Positions 14,280-21,435 of a stretch of DNA of 21,435 nucleotides are shown piece after piece (position 1 is the first letter of the stretch; the number at the start of each line of letters is the position of its first letter). The stretch is taken from assembly GCA_900769695.1 (NCBI GenBank), contig CAAGHO010000043.1, positions 1-21,435 of the forward strand. The letters run 5' to 3'. The notes beneath the pieces were generated by a model. That model ran no database searches. It saw only the letters and a list, made by a program, of their open reading frames with translations, and was not told the origin of the DNA. A program made the translations under genes and the position numbers. The stretch comes from Bacilli bacterium (GTDB lineage: Bacteria; Bacillota_I; Bacilli_A; RF39; UBA660).

Positions 14280-16169
14280 ATGAAAGAAGAAAACTTAACA
14301 GTTAATATGAAAAAATTTAATGATTTACTAGGTATAGAAGAAAATCAATCTTTAAAGATTAAGCGTAATTTGTATTTAAAAGGAATACATGACGGAAAGA
14401 TTCTTGGTCCCAAAACAAATATACCTGATGTAGATAAGGATTGGTTAAAAAAATATTCAATTGATGATATTAAAACTTGCAGTGTTCCACAAGAAACAAT
14501 TTATTCATATATTTTAAAGAATAATATAGATAATTTAGATGCTGTAGCATTATCATATTTTGGAAAAGAATATACATATAGAGATTTATTTGGCGATGGT
14601 ATGGAAGATACAGGGCTTGTTGGTCAATGTGCCGATGCTTTAATAAAAAAAGGTATAAAGGAAAATGATAAAGTAACAATTATTATGCCATCTATGCCTG
14701 AGACATATATCATGTTTTGGGCACTTAATAAAATTGGGGCTGTACCAAGTATGGTTCATCCTTTAAAAAGTGAAAATGAAATAAGAAGATCAATAAATGG
14801 AGTAAGATCAAAAATGGTCTTAACTATTGATTCTTCATATAAGAAAGTAAAAAGTATTATTAATGGTACAACAGCAAAAGCTAATGATATCATTGTAGCT
14901 TCTCCAGAGTACTCAATGCCAAGCACGTTAAAAGTAGCATATAAATTAAGCGGCAAAAAAGAAAAACTAAGTAAAAATGACAAATTTACCACTTGGGATA
15001 AATTTATTAAAATAGGAAATAAAACTAATTCAATTAAACCAGTAGCATATGTCAAAGACCATCCAGCTGTTATTATGGAAACAGGTGGAACTACCGGTTC
15101 ACCTAAGGGTGTTGTTTTAACAAATGAAAATTTTAATGGTATGGTTGAGCAGTTTAAAGTAAATGCTAAGAATTTTCAAAGAGGAGATAAAATGTTAACT
15201 GTTATGCCTCCATTCCATGGTTTTGGTTTATGTAGTTCCATTCATTTACCACTAACATTTGGAGTAACAGCAGTATTAGTACCTAGGGTTAATATTAAAG
15301 AAGTTGATAAACTTATATCAAAAAATAAGATTAATCATATTTTAGCAGTTCCTACATTCTTTAAAGGAATGATGAAAGTTGTAAATGAAAAAGAACAAAA
15401 GAAAAAATTAAAAAACTTTGATTTATCAAATTTAAAATATGCTGTATCAGGTGGTTCACTTGCGAAAAATGGATTTGAAGAAGAAATTGATAAATTCTTT
15501 GAAAAACATGGAGCTAAAATAAAATTAAACAAAGGATATGGGTTATCAGAAGCAGTAGCTGGTGTTACTTTTGCAGATGATAGCATGAAAAAAGAAAATA
15601 CAGTGGGTATTCCAATGATAGATACTGATATAAAGATTACTGATAAAACAACAGGAAAAGAACTTCAAAATGGAGAAATAGGAGAAATTTGTGTTAATGG
15701 TCCGTCTGTAATGAAAGAGTATTTTAATAATCCAAAAGCAACTAAAGAAACTCTAAAAGATGGATGGTTACACACAGGAGATTTAGGATATTTCAAAGAT
15801 GGAGAATTATACTTTAGTGAAAGAAAAGGTAATATGATTATATCTAGTGGTGTAAACGTTTATCCTAACGAAATTGAACAGGTGATAGAGCAACATCCAG
15901 CAGTATCCGCTTGTGCAGTTATTGGAATTTATCATCCATATAAAGAAGAAGTTCCAAAAGCGTATGTTGTATTAAAGCCTGGATATGAAATGTCAGAAGA
16001 GATAAATGACGAAATTAAAGATTTATGTCATAAAAATTTAGATAGATATTCAATGCCTGCATCATTTGAATATAAAGAGGAATTACCTCAAACATTATTA
16101 GGAAAAATAAGTCATACAGAACTAAAAAAGGAAGCAGAACAAGGCATTCAAAAAGTCTATAAAAAATAA
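14280..16169 (+). CDS. AMP-dependent acyl ligase (long-chain acyl-CoA/acyl-ACP synthetase-like)
   Basis: 629 residues from the chosen start. It belongs to the ANL superfamily: fatty acid plus ATP gives acyl-AMP and then a thioester. The ATP loop is METGGTTGSPKGVVLT (~265-280), followed by MPPFHGFG, GYGLSEAVAG (A5), LHTGDLGY (A7), ERKGNMIISSGVNVYPNEIE (A8) and LPQTLLGKISHTEL with the catalytic Lys (A10). An extra ~95-residue N-terminal part precedes the usual 'TYRD' start. The start at 14280 is 7 bases from AGAGGGG; in-frame ATGs at 14223, 14262 and 14274 fall before or within the promoter/SD. The next gene is a PlsC-type acyltransferase, so this enzyme likely activates fatty acids for phospholipid acylation, like the ligase half of Aas (inference). 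Confidence 0.85.
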   Translation: MKEENLTVNMKKFNDLLGIEENQSLKIKRNLYLKGIHDGKILGPKTNIPDVDKDWLKKYSIDDIKTCSVPQETIYSYILKNNIDNLDAVALSYFGKEYTYRDLFGDGMEDTGLVGQCADALIKKGIKENDKVTIIMPSMPETYIMFWALNKIGAVPSMVHPLKSENEIRRSINGVRSKMVLTIDSSYKKVKSIINGTTAKANDIIVASPEYSMPSTLKVAYKLSGKKEKLSKNDKFTTWDKFIKIGNKTNSIKPVAYVKDHPAVIMETGGTTGSPKGVVLTNENFNGMVEQFKVNAKNFQRGDKMLTVMPPFHGFGLCSSIHLPLTFGVTAVLVPRVNIKEVDKLISKNKINHILAVPTFFKGMMKVVNEKEQKKKLKNFDLSNLKYAVSGGSLAKNGFEEEIDKFFEKHGAKIKLNKGYGLSEAVAGVTFADDSMKKENTVGIPMIDTDIKITDKTTGKELQNGEIGEICVNGPSVMKEYFNNPKATKETLKDGWLHTGDLGYFKDGELYFSERKGNMIISSGVNVYPNEIEQVIEQHPAVSACAVIGIYHPYKEEVPKAYVVLKPGYEMSEEINDEIKDLCHKNLDRYSMPASFEYKEELPQTLLGKISHTELKKEAEQGIQKVYKK

Positions 16170-16201
16170 TATATATTTTAATTGCTAAGGAGGAGTTATT
16201 T

Positions 16202-17554
16202 ATGGCAAAGATTGGTATTGATGTAGATGGAGTTTTAACATATTTAGAAGAATATCAATTAAAAACAGGGAAAAAATATTTTAAGACTCAAGATTTTGAT
16301 GAAACAAAATATGATATACAAGATATTTTTAATGTTACTAAAAAAGAAAGAGAAAAATATTGGACTAAGTATATTTGGAATTATTGTTTAACTGAACCAA
16401 TACGAGTAGATGCAAAAAAAGTAATTGATAAATTAAAAGAGGATGGACATGAAATTCACATTATAACAGGAAGAGTTCATACAACTAAAGACAATGCAAA
16501 AGGTAAATTATTTAGAAAAATGCTTGTTTATTGGTTGAAAAAAAATGGAATTCAATATGATAGCATTAATTATTGTTCTGAATCAAACAGTGCTAGTGAG
16601 AAATTTGAAATTTGCAAAAAACTTGGAATAGATATAATGATAGAAGATAAAAAAGAAAATATCGATGCTATTTCTGAGATTGCAAATGTAATATGTATTA
16701 ATACTTCGTATAATCAGGATGTAGAAGAAAGCAAAAAAGTAATAAAAACAACGACGCTATGGGATACTTATAAAAAAATTAGGCAAATAGTTGATAAAAA
16801 TTGTTTTATACCATTATCAAAAGAAGAAAAAGAAAAATTATCTATTGAAGAAAAAAATAACTATTTTGACGAATTGAAGAACTATTATGAAAATCTTCCT
16901 TATGATGAAGAGGAAAGCAAAAAATTAGAAAGTAACTATGTAAAATGTTTAAAAGTGGGTTTACCATTATTTAAACTTGCTTATAAACCAATGGTTATAA
17001 ATAAAGAAAACGTACCAAAAGAAAATGGAGTAATTTATGTATCTAACCATTTAGGATCACTGGATCAATTTCCTATAATGACAGCTATTGGTAATTCTCC
17101 TACACATTATTTGGCAGCATCAACACTTTTACCCCTTAAAAGAGGCTTATTATACAGAAAAACTGGTTGTATTTTTGTAGATAGAAACGATACTAATAGT
17201 AGATGTGACTCAAAAGAAAAACTTGCTCAATATGTATTAAAGGGAAGTAATGTGTTTATGTTTCCAGAAGGTACAAGAAATAGGACAGAAAAATTTATGT
17301 TAGATTTTAAATTAGGAGCTGTTTCTCTAGCACAGCAAACAGGTGCAAAAATAGTACCGTTTGCAGTTAATAATAATTATAAAATCGGTGGAGATAATTT
17401 AATGGTTAGAGTTGGAAAGCCTATTGAAGTTAAGGTAACAGATGATTTAGTCCAAAAGAATGAGGAATTAAGAGATACAATTGCAACAATGATTTGGGAT
17501 AATATGGAATTAGAACAAGAAATTAAATGTAGACAAAAAGTAAAGAAAAAATAG
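16202..17554 (+). CDS. HAD phosphatase-PlsC acyltransferase fusion
   Basis: 450 residues. The N-terminal ~195 are a HAD hydrolase of 5'-nucleotidase-like type: nucleophile motif DVDGV (Asp7, Asp9), ITGR (~92-95) and IMIEDKKENID (~146-156). The C-terminal ~230 are a 1-acylglycerol-3-phosphate O-acyltransferase domain: NHLGSLD (His283, Asp288; HX4D), GCIFVDR, FPEGTRNR (Glu356-Arg359) and VPFAV. A charged linker (~200-250) joins them. PlsC domains make phosphatidic acid at the membrane; the phosphatase substrate is unknown. It is 32 bases downstream of the acyl ligase, behind a perfect AAGGAGG SD, so the pair probably forms an acyl activation and transfer unit. The fusion is unusual; Bacillota PlsC is normally a stand-alone protein of ~200-250 residues. 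Confidence 0.85.
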   Translation: MAKIGIDVDGVLTYLEEYQLKTGKKYFKTQDFDETKYDIQDIFNVTKKEREKYWTKYIWNYCLTEPIRVDAKKVIDKLKEDGHEIHIITGRVHTTKDNAKGKLFRKMLVYWLKKNGIQYDSINYCSESNSASEKFEICKKLGIDIMIEDKKENIDAISEIANVICINTSYNQDVEESKKVIKTTTLWDTYKKIRQIVDKNCFIPLSKEEKEKLSIEEKNNYFDELKNYYENLPYDEEESKKLESNYVKCLKVGLPLFKLAYKPMVINKENVPKENGVIYVSNHLGSLDQFPIMTAIGNSPTHYLAASTLLPLKRGLLYRKTGCIFVDRNDTNSRCDSKEKLAQYVLKGSNVFMFPEGTRNRTEKFMLDFKLGAVSLAQQTGAKIVPFAVNNNYKIGGDNLMVRVGKPIEVKVTDDLVQKNEELRDTIATMIWDNMELEQEIKCRQKVKKK

Positions 17555-17575
17555 TATTTTCTTTACTTTTTTTTT
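17536..17575 (+). terminator. Intrinsic terminator of the acyltransferase unit
   Basis: A perfect 14-bp stem (17536-17549 with 17557-17570) around a 7-base loop, with a run of T at 17567-17575. The TAG stop (17552-17554) is in the loop. Confidence 0.85.
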
Positions 17576-17583
17576 GTTTTTTA

Positions 17584-17592
17584 TGTTATTAT
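17584..17592 (+). promoter_or_regulatory. Possible extended -10 for the hybrid kinase
   Basis: TGTTATTAT (TGn + TATTAT) follows the terminator by a few bases and precedes the SD GGGTGAT and ATG at 17610. No convincing -35. Confidence 0.35.
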
Positions 17593-17609
17593 TAGTATAG
17601 GGTGATTTT

Positions 17610-19448
17610 ATGATAGGAATAGTTTTACAAGTAATAAGCTTAATATATATAGCTATGCTTGCAATAGTATATTTTTCTAAGAAAAGGATGGATTCATTAG
17701 AAAATAAAGTTTTTTCAATACTAATTATGACAAATATATTTGGATTAATTATAGATGTTGTCAGTACATCATTAGCCTTAAGGCATATGAAAGGATTTTT
17801 ATTGACTTTATCTAGTAAAATTTATTTAGTATATTTATTAGCGTGGATATTACTTTTGACTGTATATATTTTTATTATATCTTCAAAAAATGAAGAAAAG
17901 CAAAAAGTTTTTGATAAAGTTTATGGTATATCAATAGGTGTATTTGTGGTATCTAGTATAGTTCTGATGATATTGCCATTAAATAATTATATGAATGGTG
18001 ATATTGTTTATACCTATGGCCCATCAGCTACATTAATGTATGTAATATCAACATCTTGTATTATTACTTGGATAGTATGTATGTTCAGAAATTTTAAAGA
18101 GTTAAAGTCAAAAAAATATATACCAATGTTTGCTTATCTAACTATTGGCCTTACTGCAACAGGAGTTCAAGCTATGTTTCCACAAATGCTATTAATCACA
18201 GCTATGGAAACATTTATAACATTTTTGATGTATTTTACAATTGAAAATCCAGATATGAAGCTTATTAACGAATTAAATATAGCAAAGGATCAAGCTGTTA
18301 AAGCAAACCAAGCAAAAAGTGAGTTTTTATCAAGTATGTCACATGAGATAAGAACTCCTTTAAATGCAATTGTTGGTTTTTCTCAAGCTTTACAAGAAGA
18401 AGATTTACCAGAACAAGCACAAGAAGAAGTAAAAGACATTGTTATGGCATCTAATGGTCTTCTTGAAATAGTAAATGGAATTTTAGATATTTCTAAAATA
18501 GAAGCCAATAAAATTGAAATAGTAAACAGTGAATATAATTTCAAAGATATATATGATAATTTACTTGCACTAGCTAAGGCAAGACTTGGCGATAAGCCGT
18601 TAGAAATAAGAACTAGTTATGATTCAACTATTCCTACAACTTTATATGGAGATCACACTAGAGTTCAACAAGTAATATTAAATATATTAACAAATTCTGT
18701 AAAATATACCAGAGAAGGTTTTATAGATTTTAGAGTTAGTTGCATTATTAATGGCGAAATTTGTCGGTTAATAATATCAGTAGAAGACTCTGGTATTGGT
18801 ATTAAACAAGAAAATATTTCTAAATTATTTTCTAAATTTGAACGCTTAGACTTAGATAAAAATATAACTATTGAAGGAACTGGTCTTGGACTTGCGATTA
18901 CTAAGAAATTAATCGAATTAATGCAAGGTACAATTGTAGTTCAAAGTGAATATGGCAAAGGTTCTAAATTTACTATTGCTATCGATCAAAGAATAATTAA
19001 TAAACCAAAAGAAGAACAAATTGATGTTATTGGAACGTCTTCTAATAAAGCAGTTAATACTAATGCAGTTATTGATGTTTCTGGTAAAAAAGTTTTAATA
19101 GTTGATGATAATAAAATAAATTTAAAAGTAGCAGAACGCTTACTTGAAAAATACAGTCTTGATATTACAACAGTTGATAGTGGTATGATGTGTATTCAAA
19201 AGATAAATGAACCCAATAACTATGATTTAATTTTGATGGATGATATGATGCCAGGTATGAGTGGTGTTGAAACTCTTCATAAATTAAAGGAAAATCCAAA
19301 CTTTAATATTCCAGTAGTAGCTTTAACTGCTAATGCTATTAGTGGAATGAAGGAAAAGTATTTAAATGAAGGATTTAATGATTATTTAGCAAAACCAATC
19401 GATAAAAATGAATTAAACAATATTGTCGTAAAATGGTTGAATAAATAA
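17610..19448 (+). CDS. Membrane-bound hybrid sensor histidine kinase
   Basis: 612 residues. The N-terminal ~210 hold about seven hydrophobic segments (from IGIVLQVISLIYIAML onward) with short loops, a 7TM-type sensor without a large outside domain. Then come a short coiled linker, HisKA with SHEIRTPLNAI (phospho-His245), the ATPase domain with N-box LNILTNSVKYT, DSGIGI (G1) and GTGLGLAI (G2), and a C-terminal receiver domain (~497-612) with VDDN, phospho-acceptor Asp544 (LMDDMMPG), a Thr/Ala switch (VALTANA) and Lys in LAKPID. It autophosphorylates and passes the phosphate through its own receiver, presumably to the HPt domains of the two genes downstream. The signal is unknown. Confidence 0.92.
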   Translation: MIGIVLQVISLIYIAMLAIVYFSKKRMDSLENKVFSILIMTNIFGLIIDVVSTSLALRHMKGFLLTLSSKIYLVYLLAWILLLTVYIFIISSKNEEKQKVFDKVYGISIGVFVVSSIVLMILPLNNYMNGDIVYTYGPSATLMYVISTSCIITWIVCMFRNFKELKSKKYIPMFAYLTIGLTATGVQAMFPQMLLITAMETFITFLMYFTIENPDMKLINELNIAKDQAVKANQAKSEFLSSMSHEIRTPLNAIVGFSQALQEEDLPEQAQEEVKDIVMASNGLLEIVNGILDISKIEANKIEIVNSEYNFKDIYDNLLALAKARLGDKPLEIRTSYDSTIPTTLYGDHTRVQQVILNILTNSVKYTREGFIDFRVSCIINGEICRLIISVEDSGIGIKQENISKLFSKFERLDLDKNITIEGTGLGLAITKKLIELMQGTIVVQSEYGKGSKFTIAIDQRIINKPKEEQIDVIGTSSNKAVNTNAVIDVSGKKVLIVDDNKINLKVAERLLEKYSLDITTVDSGMMCIQKINEPNNYDLILMDDMMPGMSGVETLHKLKENPNFNIPVVALTANAISGMKEKYLNEGFNDYLAKPIDKNELNNIVVKWLNK

Positions 19449-19464
19449 TTAATTATGCTATAAT
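19437..19464 (+). promoter_or_regulatory. Promoter of the HPt-REC genes
   Basis: TTGAAT (19437-19442), a 16-base spacer, TATAAT (19459-19464) with extended TG, overlapping the kinase 3' end. It would allow expression of the two HPt-REC genes above that of the kinase. Confidence 0.5.
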
Positions 19465-19489
19465 TTAGATAAGAATAAGGAGAGTATAT

Positions 19490-20317
19490 ATGGATAATAC
19501 AATGATTTTAAAAACAAATGGAATAGATGTAGATAAAGGTTTAGAATTACTTGGCGATATGTCTATGTATAATTCAATTTTAAAAGAATTTTATGATGGA
19601 TATTACAATAGAATGAAAAAAATAGAAGCATTAAAACTAAGTTCTGATATGGCAAATTATGCAATAGAGGTTCATTCTTTAAAAAGTGATTCTAAATATT
19701 TAGGATTTACTAAGCTTGCAGAACTTGCATATAATCATGAAATGGCTAGTAAAGCAGGCGATATTACTAGTGTTAATCTTCATTATAATGAATTAGTAAT
19801 TGAAGGTAACCGTGTAATTAGAGTTGTTCAGGAGTATTTTATGAGAAATAGTGAGGCTTCTGATGCTAATAATGAAGCTTCCTCTAATACCACAACTTCT
19901 GAGGATGTTGTTATGATTTCTAAAGAAAATATAGATAATGCTACTCAAGCTATTTTGGTTGCTGATGATTCAGTTATAATTCGTGATTTTGTTAAAGAGA
20001 TATTTCATAATGATTATGGTGTTTTAATGGCAAAGGATGGAAAAGAAGTAATTAATATAGTTAATTCAAATTCTAATATAGCTGCCTTACTTTTAGATTT
20101 AAATATGCCAGGAGTAGATGGTTTTGCAGTTCTTGATTATTTTAAGGAACATGATTTATTTAAAAAGATACCTGTTTCTATTATATCTGGAGCAAATGAT
20201 AAAGCATCAATTGATAAAGCATTCTCATACAACATTGTAGATATGCTTAATAAACCATTTAATAAAAATAACGTTAAATTAGTAGTAGAGAAGACTATTG
20301 CATCAAAAAGTATTTAA
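19490..20317 (+). CDS. HPt-REC phosphorelay protein (copy 1)
   Basis: 275 residues. Residues ~1-120 are a histidine phosphotransfer (HPt) domain with His62 in EVHSLKSDSKYLGF. A Ser/Asn/Thr-rich linker (~122-145) follows, then a receiver domain (~150-275) with ADDS, phospho-acceptor Asp203 in LLDLNMPG, Ser in SIISGA and Lys in NKPF. There is no DNA-binding, cyclic-di-GMP or other output domain, so it relays phosphate or acts by protein contact. It lies directly after the hybrid kinase with SD AAGGAG (19477-19482) and is a clear paralogue of the next gene. Confidence 0.9.
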   Translation: MDNTMILKTNGIDVDKGLELLGDMSMYNSILKEFYDGYYNRMKKIEALKLSSDMANYAIEVHSLKSDSKYLGFTKLAELAYNHEMASKAGDITSVNLHYNELVIEGNRVIRVVQEYFMRNSEASDANNEASSNTTTSEDVVMISKENIDNATQAILVADDSVIIRDFVKEIFHNDYGVLMAKDGKEVINIVNSNSNIAALLLDLNMPGVDGFAVLDYFKEHDLFKKIPVSIISGANDKASIDKAFSYNIVDMLNKPFNKNNVKLVVEKTIASKSI

Positions 20318-20334
20318 TAGATAGGAGAATGTGT

Positions 20335-21132
20335 ATGTATGATGTAAATTTACTTACATCTAATGGAGTAGATGTAGCAAAAGCCTTAGAACTATTTGGT
20401 GATATGGATATGTATAATTCAACGCTAAATGATTTTATAAAAGAGATTTATAATAGATTAGAAAGAATAAAGAAATTTAAAGAAACTTCAGATATGGCAA
20501 ATTATGCAATAGAGGTTCATGCATTAAAAAGTGATTCAAAATACTTTGGTTTTACAAAACTTGCAGAACTTGCATATAACCATGAAATGGAAAGTAAGAA
20601 AAATAATATGTTTTATATTATGGATCACTATGATGAATTAATAACAGAAGCTAAAAGAATTGTAATTTTAGTAGAAAAATATATGGGAATAGAAAATAGT
20701 GGTCTTGTTCAAGAACAAGTTATTGATAATAGTAATATAATCTTAAAAGATAAAACTATTTTAGTTGTAGATGACTCTAATGTAACAAGAAATTTTGTTC
20801 AAAAGATATTTTCAAGTCAATATAATTGTTTAGTCGCTACTGATGGTAATGAAGCAATTAATATTATTTCAAATAACCTAAATAATAAAATAGTTGCAGT
20901 TTTATTAGATTTAAATATGCCTGGGTTAAATGGATTTGATGTTTTAGAGTATTTTAAAACAAATAATTTATTTTCCTTAATACCGGTTTCAATTATTACT
21001 AGTGATAATTCAAAAGAAACAAGAGATAAAGTATTCTCATATGGTGTTGTAGACATCTTAGTAAAACCATTTAATGAAAGAGATGTAAAACTAGTTTTAG
21101 ATAAAACAATATATTTTAATGATCAACTTTAA
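20335..21132 (+). CDS. HPt-REC phosphorelay protein (copy 2)
   Basis: 265 residues with the same order as copy 1: HPt with His62 (EVHALKSDSKYFGF) and receiver with Asp192 (LLDLNMPG), Thr in SIITSD and Lys in VKPF. The HPt blocks are nearly identical over SDMANYAIEVH and KLAELAYNHEM, at DNA level too, showing a tandem duplication; the linker and receiver have diverged more. The start at 20335 is preferred because AGGAG (20323-20327) is 7 bases away; the ATG at 20329 is only 1 base from it. It lies 17 bases after copy 1, and the stop codon falls in the loop of the terminator. Confidence 0.9.
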   Translation: MYDVNLLTSNGVDVAKALELFGDMDMYNSTLNDFIKEIYNRLERIKKFKETSDMANYAIEVHALKSDSKYFGFTKLAELAYNHEMESKKNNMFYIMDHYDELITEAKRIVILVEKYMGIENSGLVQEQVIDNSNIILKDKTILVVDDSNVTRNFVQKIFSSQYNCLVATDGNEAINIISNNLNNKIVAVLLDLNMPGLNGFDVLEYFKTNNLFSLIPVSIITSDNSKETRDKVFSYGVVDILVKPFNERDVKLVLDKTIYFNDQL

Positions 21133-21146
21133 TAGTTGATTTTTTT
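21122..21146 (+). terminator. Intrinsic terminator of the phosphorelay unit
   Basis: ATCAACT (21122-21128) pairs with AGTTGAT (21134-21140) around TTAAT, with T at 21140-21146. The stop codon (21130-21132) is in the loop. Confidence 0.8.
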
Positions 21147-21163
21147 GCTTTCAAATTTATAAT
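21136..21163 (+). promoter_or_regulatory. Possible promoter of the last gene
   Basis: TTGATT (21136-21141), a 16-base spacer, TATAAT (21158-21163). The -35 lies inside the terminator stem of the upstream unit. Confidence 0.45.
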
Positions 21164-21193
21164 ATTTAGATATTGAAGTTAGGCGGAGATATT

Positions 21194-21435
21194 ATGTATG
21201 GGTATAGTTGTGTTGATGCTCTTGATTTAGAAATAATTAATGTTCAAATACTAGATGATTATTTAAAAAATGGTAAAGTAAGACTTTCTGATAATTTTAT
21301 AGTAAAAGCAGCAATAGAAGAAAGCGATAGTATCATTGATACTATGAGTAAGTCTGGCTTTATAGAAAATTTAGATGATGAATATGAGAAAAGATTTAAT
21401 TATAATTATTCAATTGATGATATTTTAGAGTTACT
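21194..21435 (+). CDS. Unrecognised protein, 3' partial
   Basis: The frame stays open from ATG at 21194 to the end of the window (80 residues). A good SD (AGGCGGAG, 21180-21187) and a promoter-like sequence precede it. The visible part is acidic and looks helical, with no signal peptide, membrane segment or motif I can name (it contains VDALDLEIINVQILDDYL and SIIDTMSKSGFIENL). It follows the phosphorelay genes but has its own promoter, so a functional link is only a possibility. Confidence 0.7.
   Translation, partial: MYGYSCVDALDLEIINVQILDDYLKNGKVRLSDNFIVKAAIEESDSIIDTMSKSGFIENLDDEYEKRFNYNYSIDDILEL

Noticed and set aside
10831..15586. Several minus-strand ORFs of 60-100 codons across the radical SAM and acyl-ligase genes, and a similar one at 20817-21056
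   Set aside because: Each is antisense to a strongly supported gene and shows no recognisable protein features.

Overview
The window looks like chromosome from a low-GC, Gram-positive-type bacterium of the Bacilli, most likely a gut lineage close to RF39/Erysipelotrichales or other Mollicutes-like groups. The evidence is strong AT bias, A/T-ending codons, Shine-Dalgarno (SD) motifs of the AAGGAG/GGTGA type, promoters of the TTGxxx-17-TGnTATAAT type, T-tailed hairpin terminators and a Bacillota gene set (ymfF/ymfH, yidD, rnc, RNase J). TGG encodes Trp and TGA is a stop, so the genetic code is standard. No rRNA, tRNA, CRISPR array or insertion sequence was seen. The lineage call is inference.

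Layout. (a) 1-900: the 3' end of a secreted surface protein. Its C-terminal ~100 bases are abruptly GC-rich, adenine-poor and full of NNC codons, the signature of a diversity-generating retroelement (DGR) variable region. A decayed C-terminus of a second, similar protein and a terminator follow. (b) 900-4280: deoD (purine nucleoside phosphorylase) and the M16 peptidase pair ymfF/ymfH. (c) 4320-5490, minus strand: a YidD domain read in frame into a ZnuA-like lipoprotein that has lost the usual metal-binding histidines. (d) 5500-8380: rnc, a Nudix hydrolase and an RNase J2-like protein.

(e) 8440-14117: a tight seven-gene operon and the most unusual part of the window. In order it encodes a Nudix hydrolase, a radical-SAM-like protein without the radical SAM cysteines, a guanylate-kinase-like P-loop protein, two tandem DUF402 proteins (one intact, one degenerate), an intact radical SAM relative of the second gene, and a second SPASM-like radical SAM enzyme. 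Genes are 3-10 bases apart or overlap. One strong promoter, straddled by an 11-bp inverted repeat, drives the set. The mix suggests chemistry on a nucleotide or nucleotide-linked substrate with active/inactive partner pairs. I know of no described pathway with this composition, and the function is inference.

(f) 14220-17575: an acyl-CoA/acyl-ACP ligase and a HAD phosphatase-PlsC acyltransferase fusion, probably a phospholipid acylation unit. (g) 17580-21146: a multi-TM hybrid histidine kinase and two tandem HPt-REC proteins, forming a phosphorelay with no DNA-binding output in view. (h) 21194-end: the start of an unrecognised gene.
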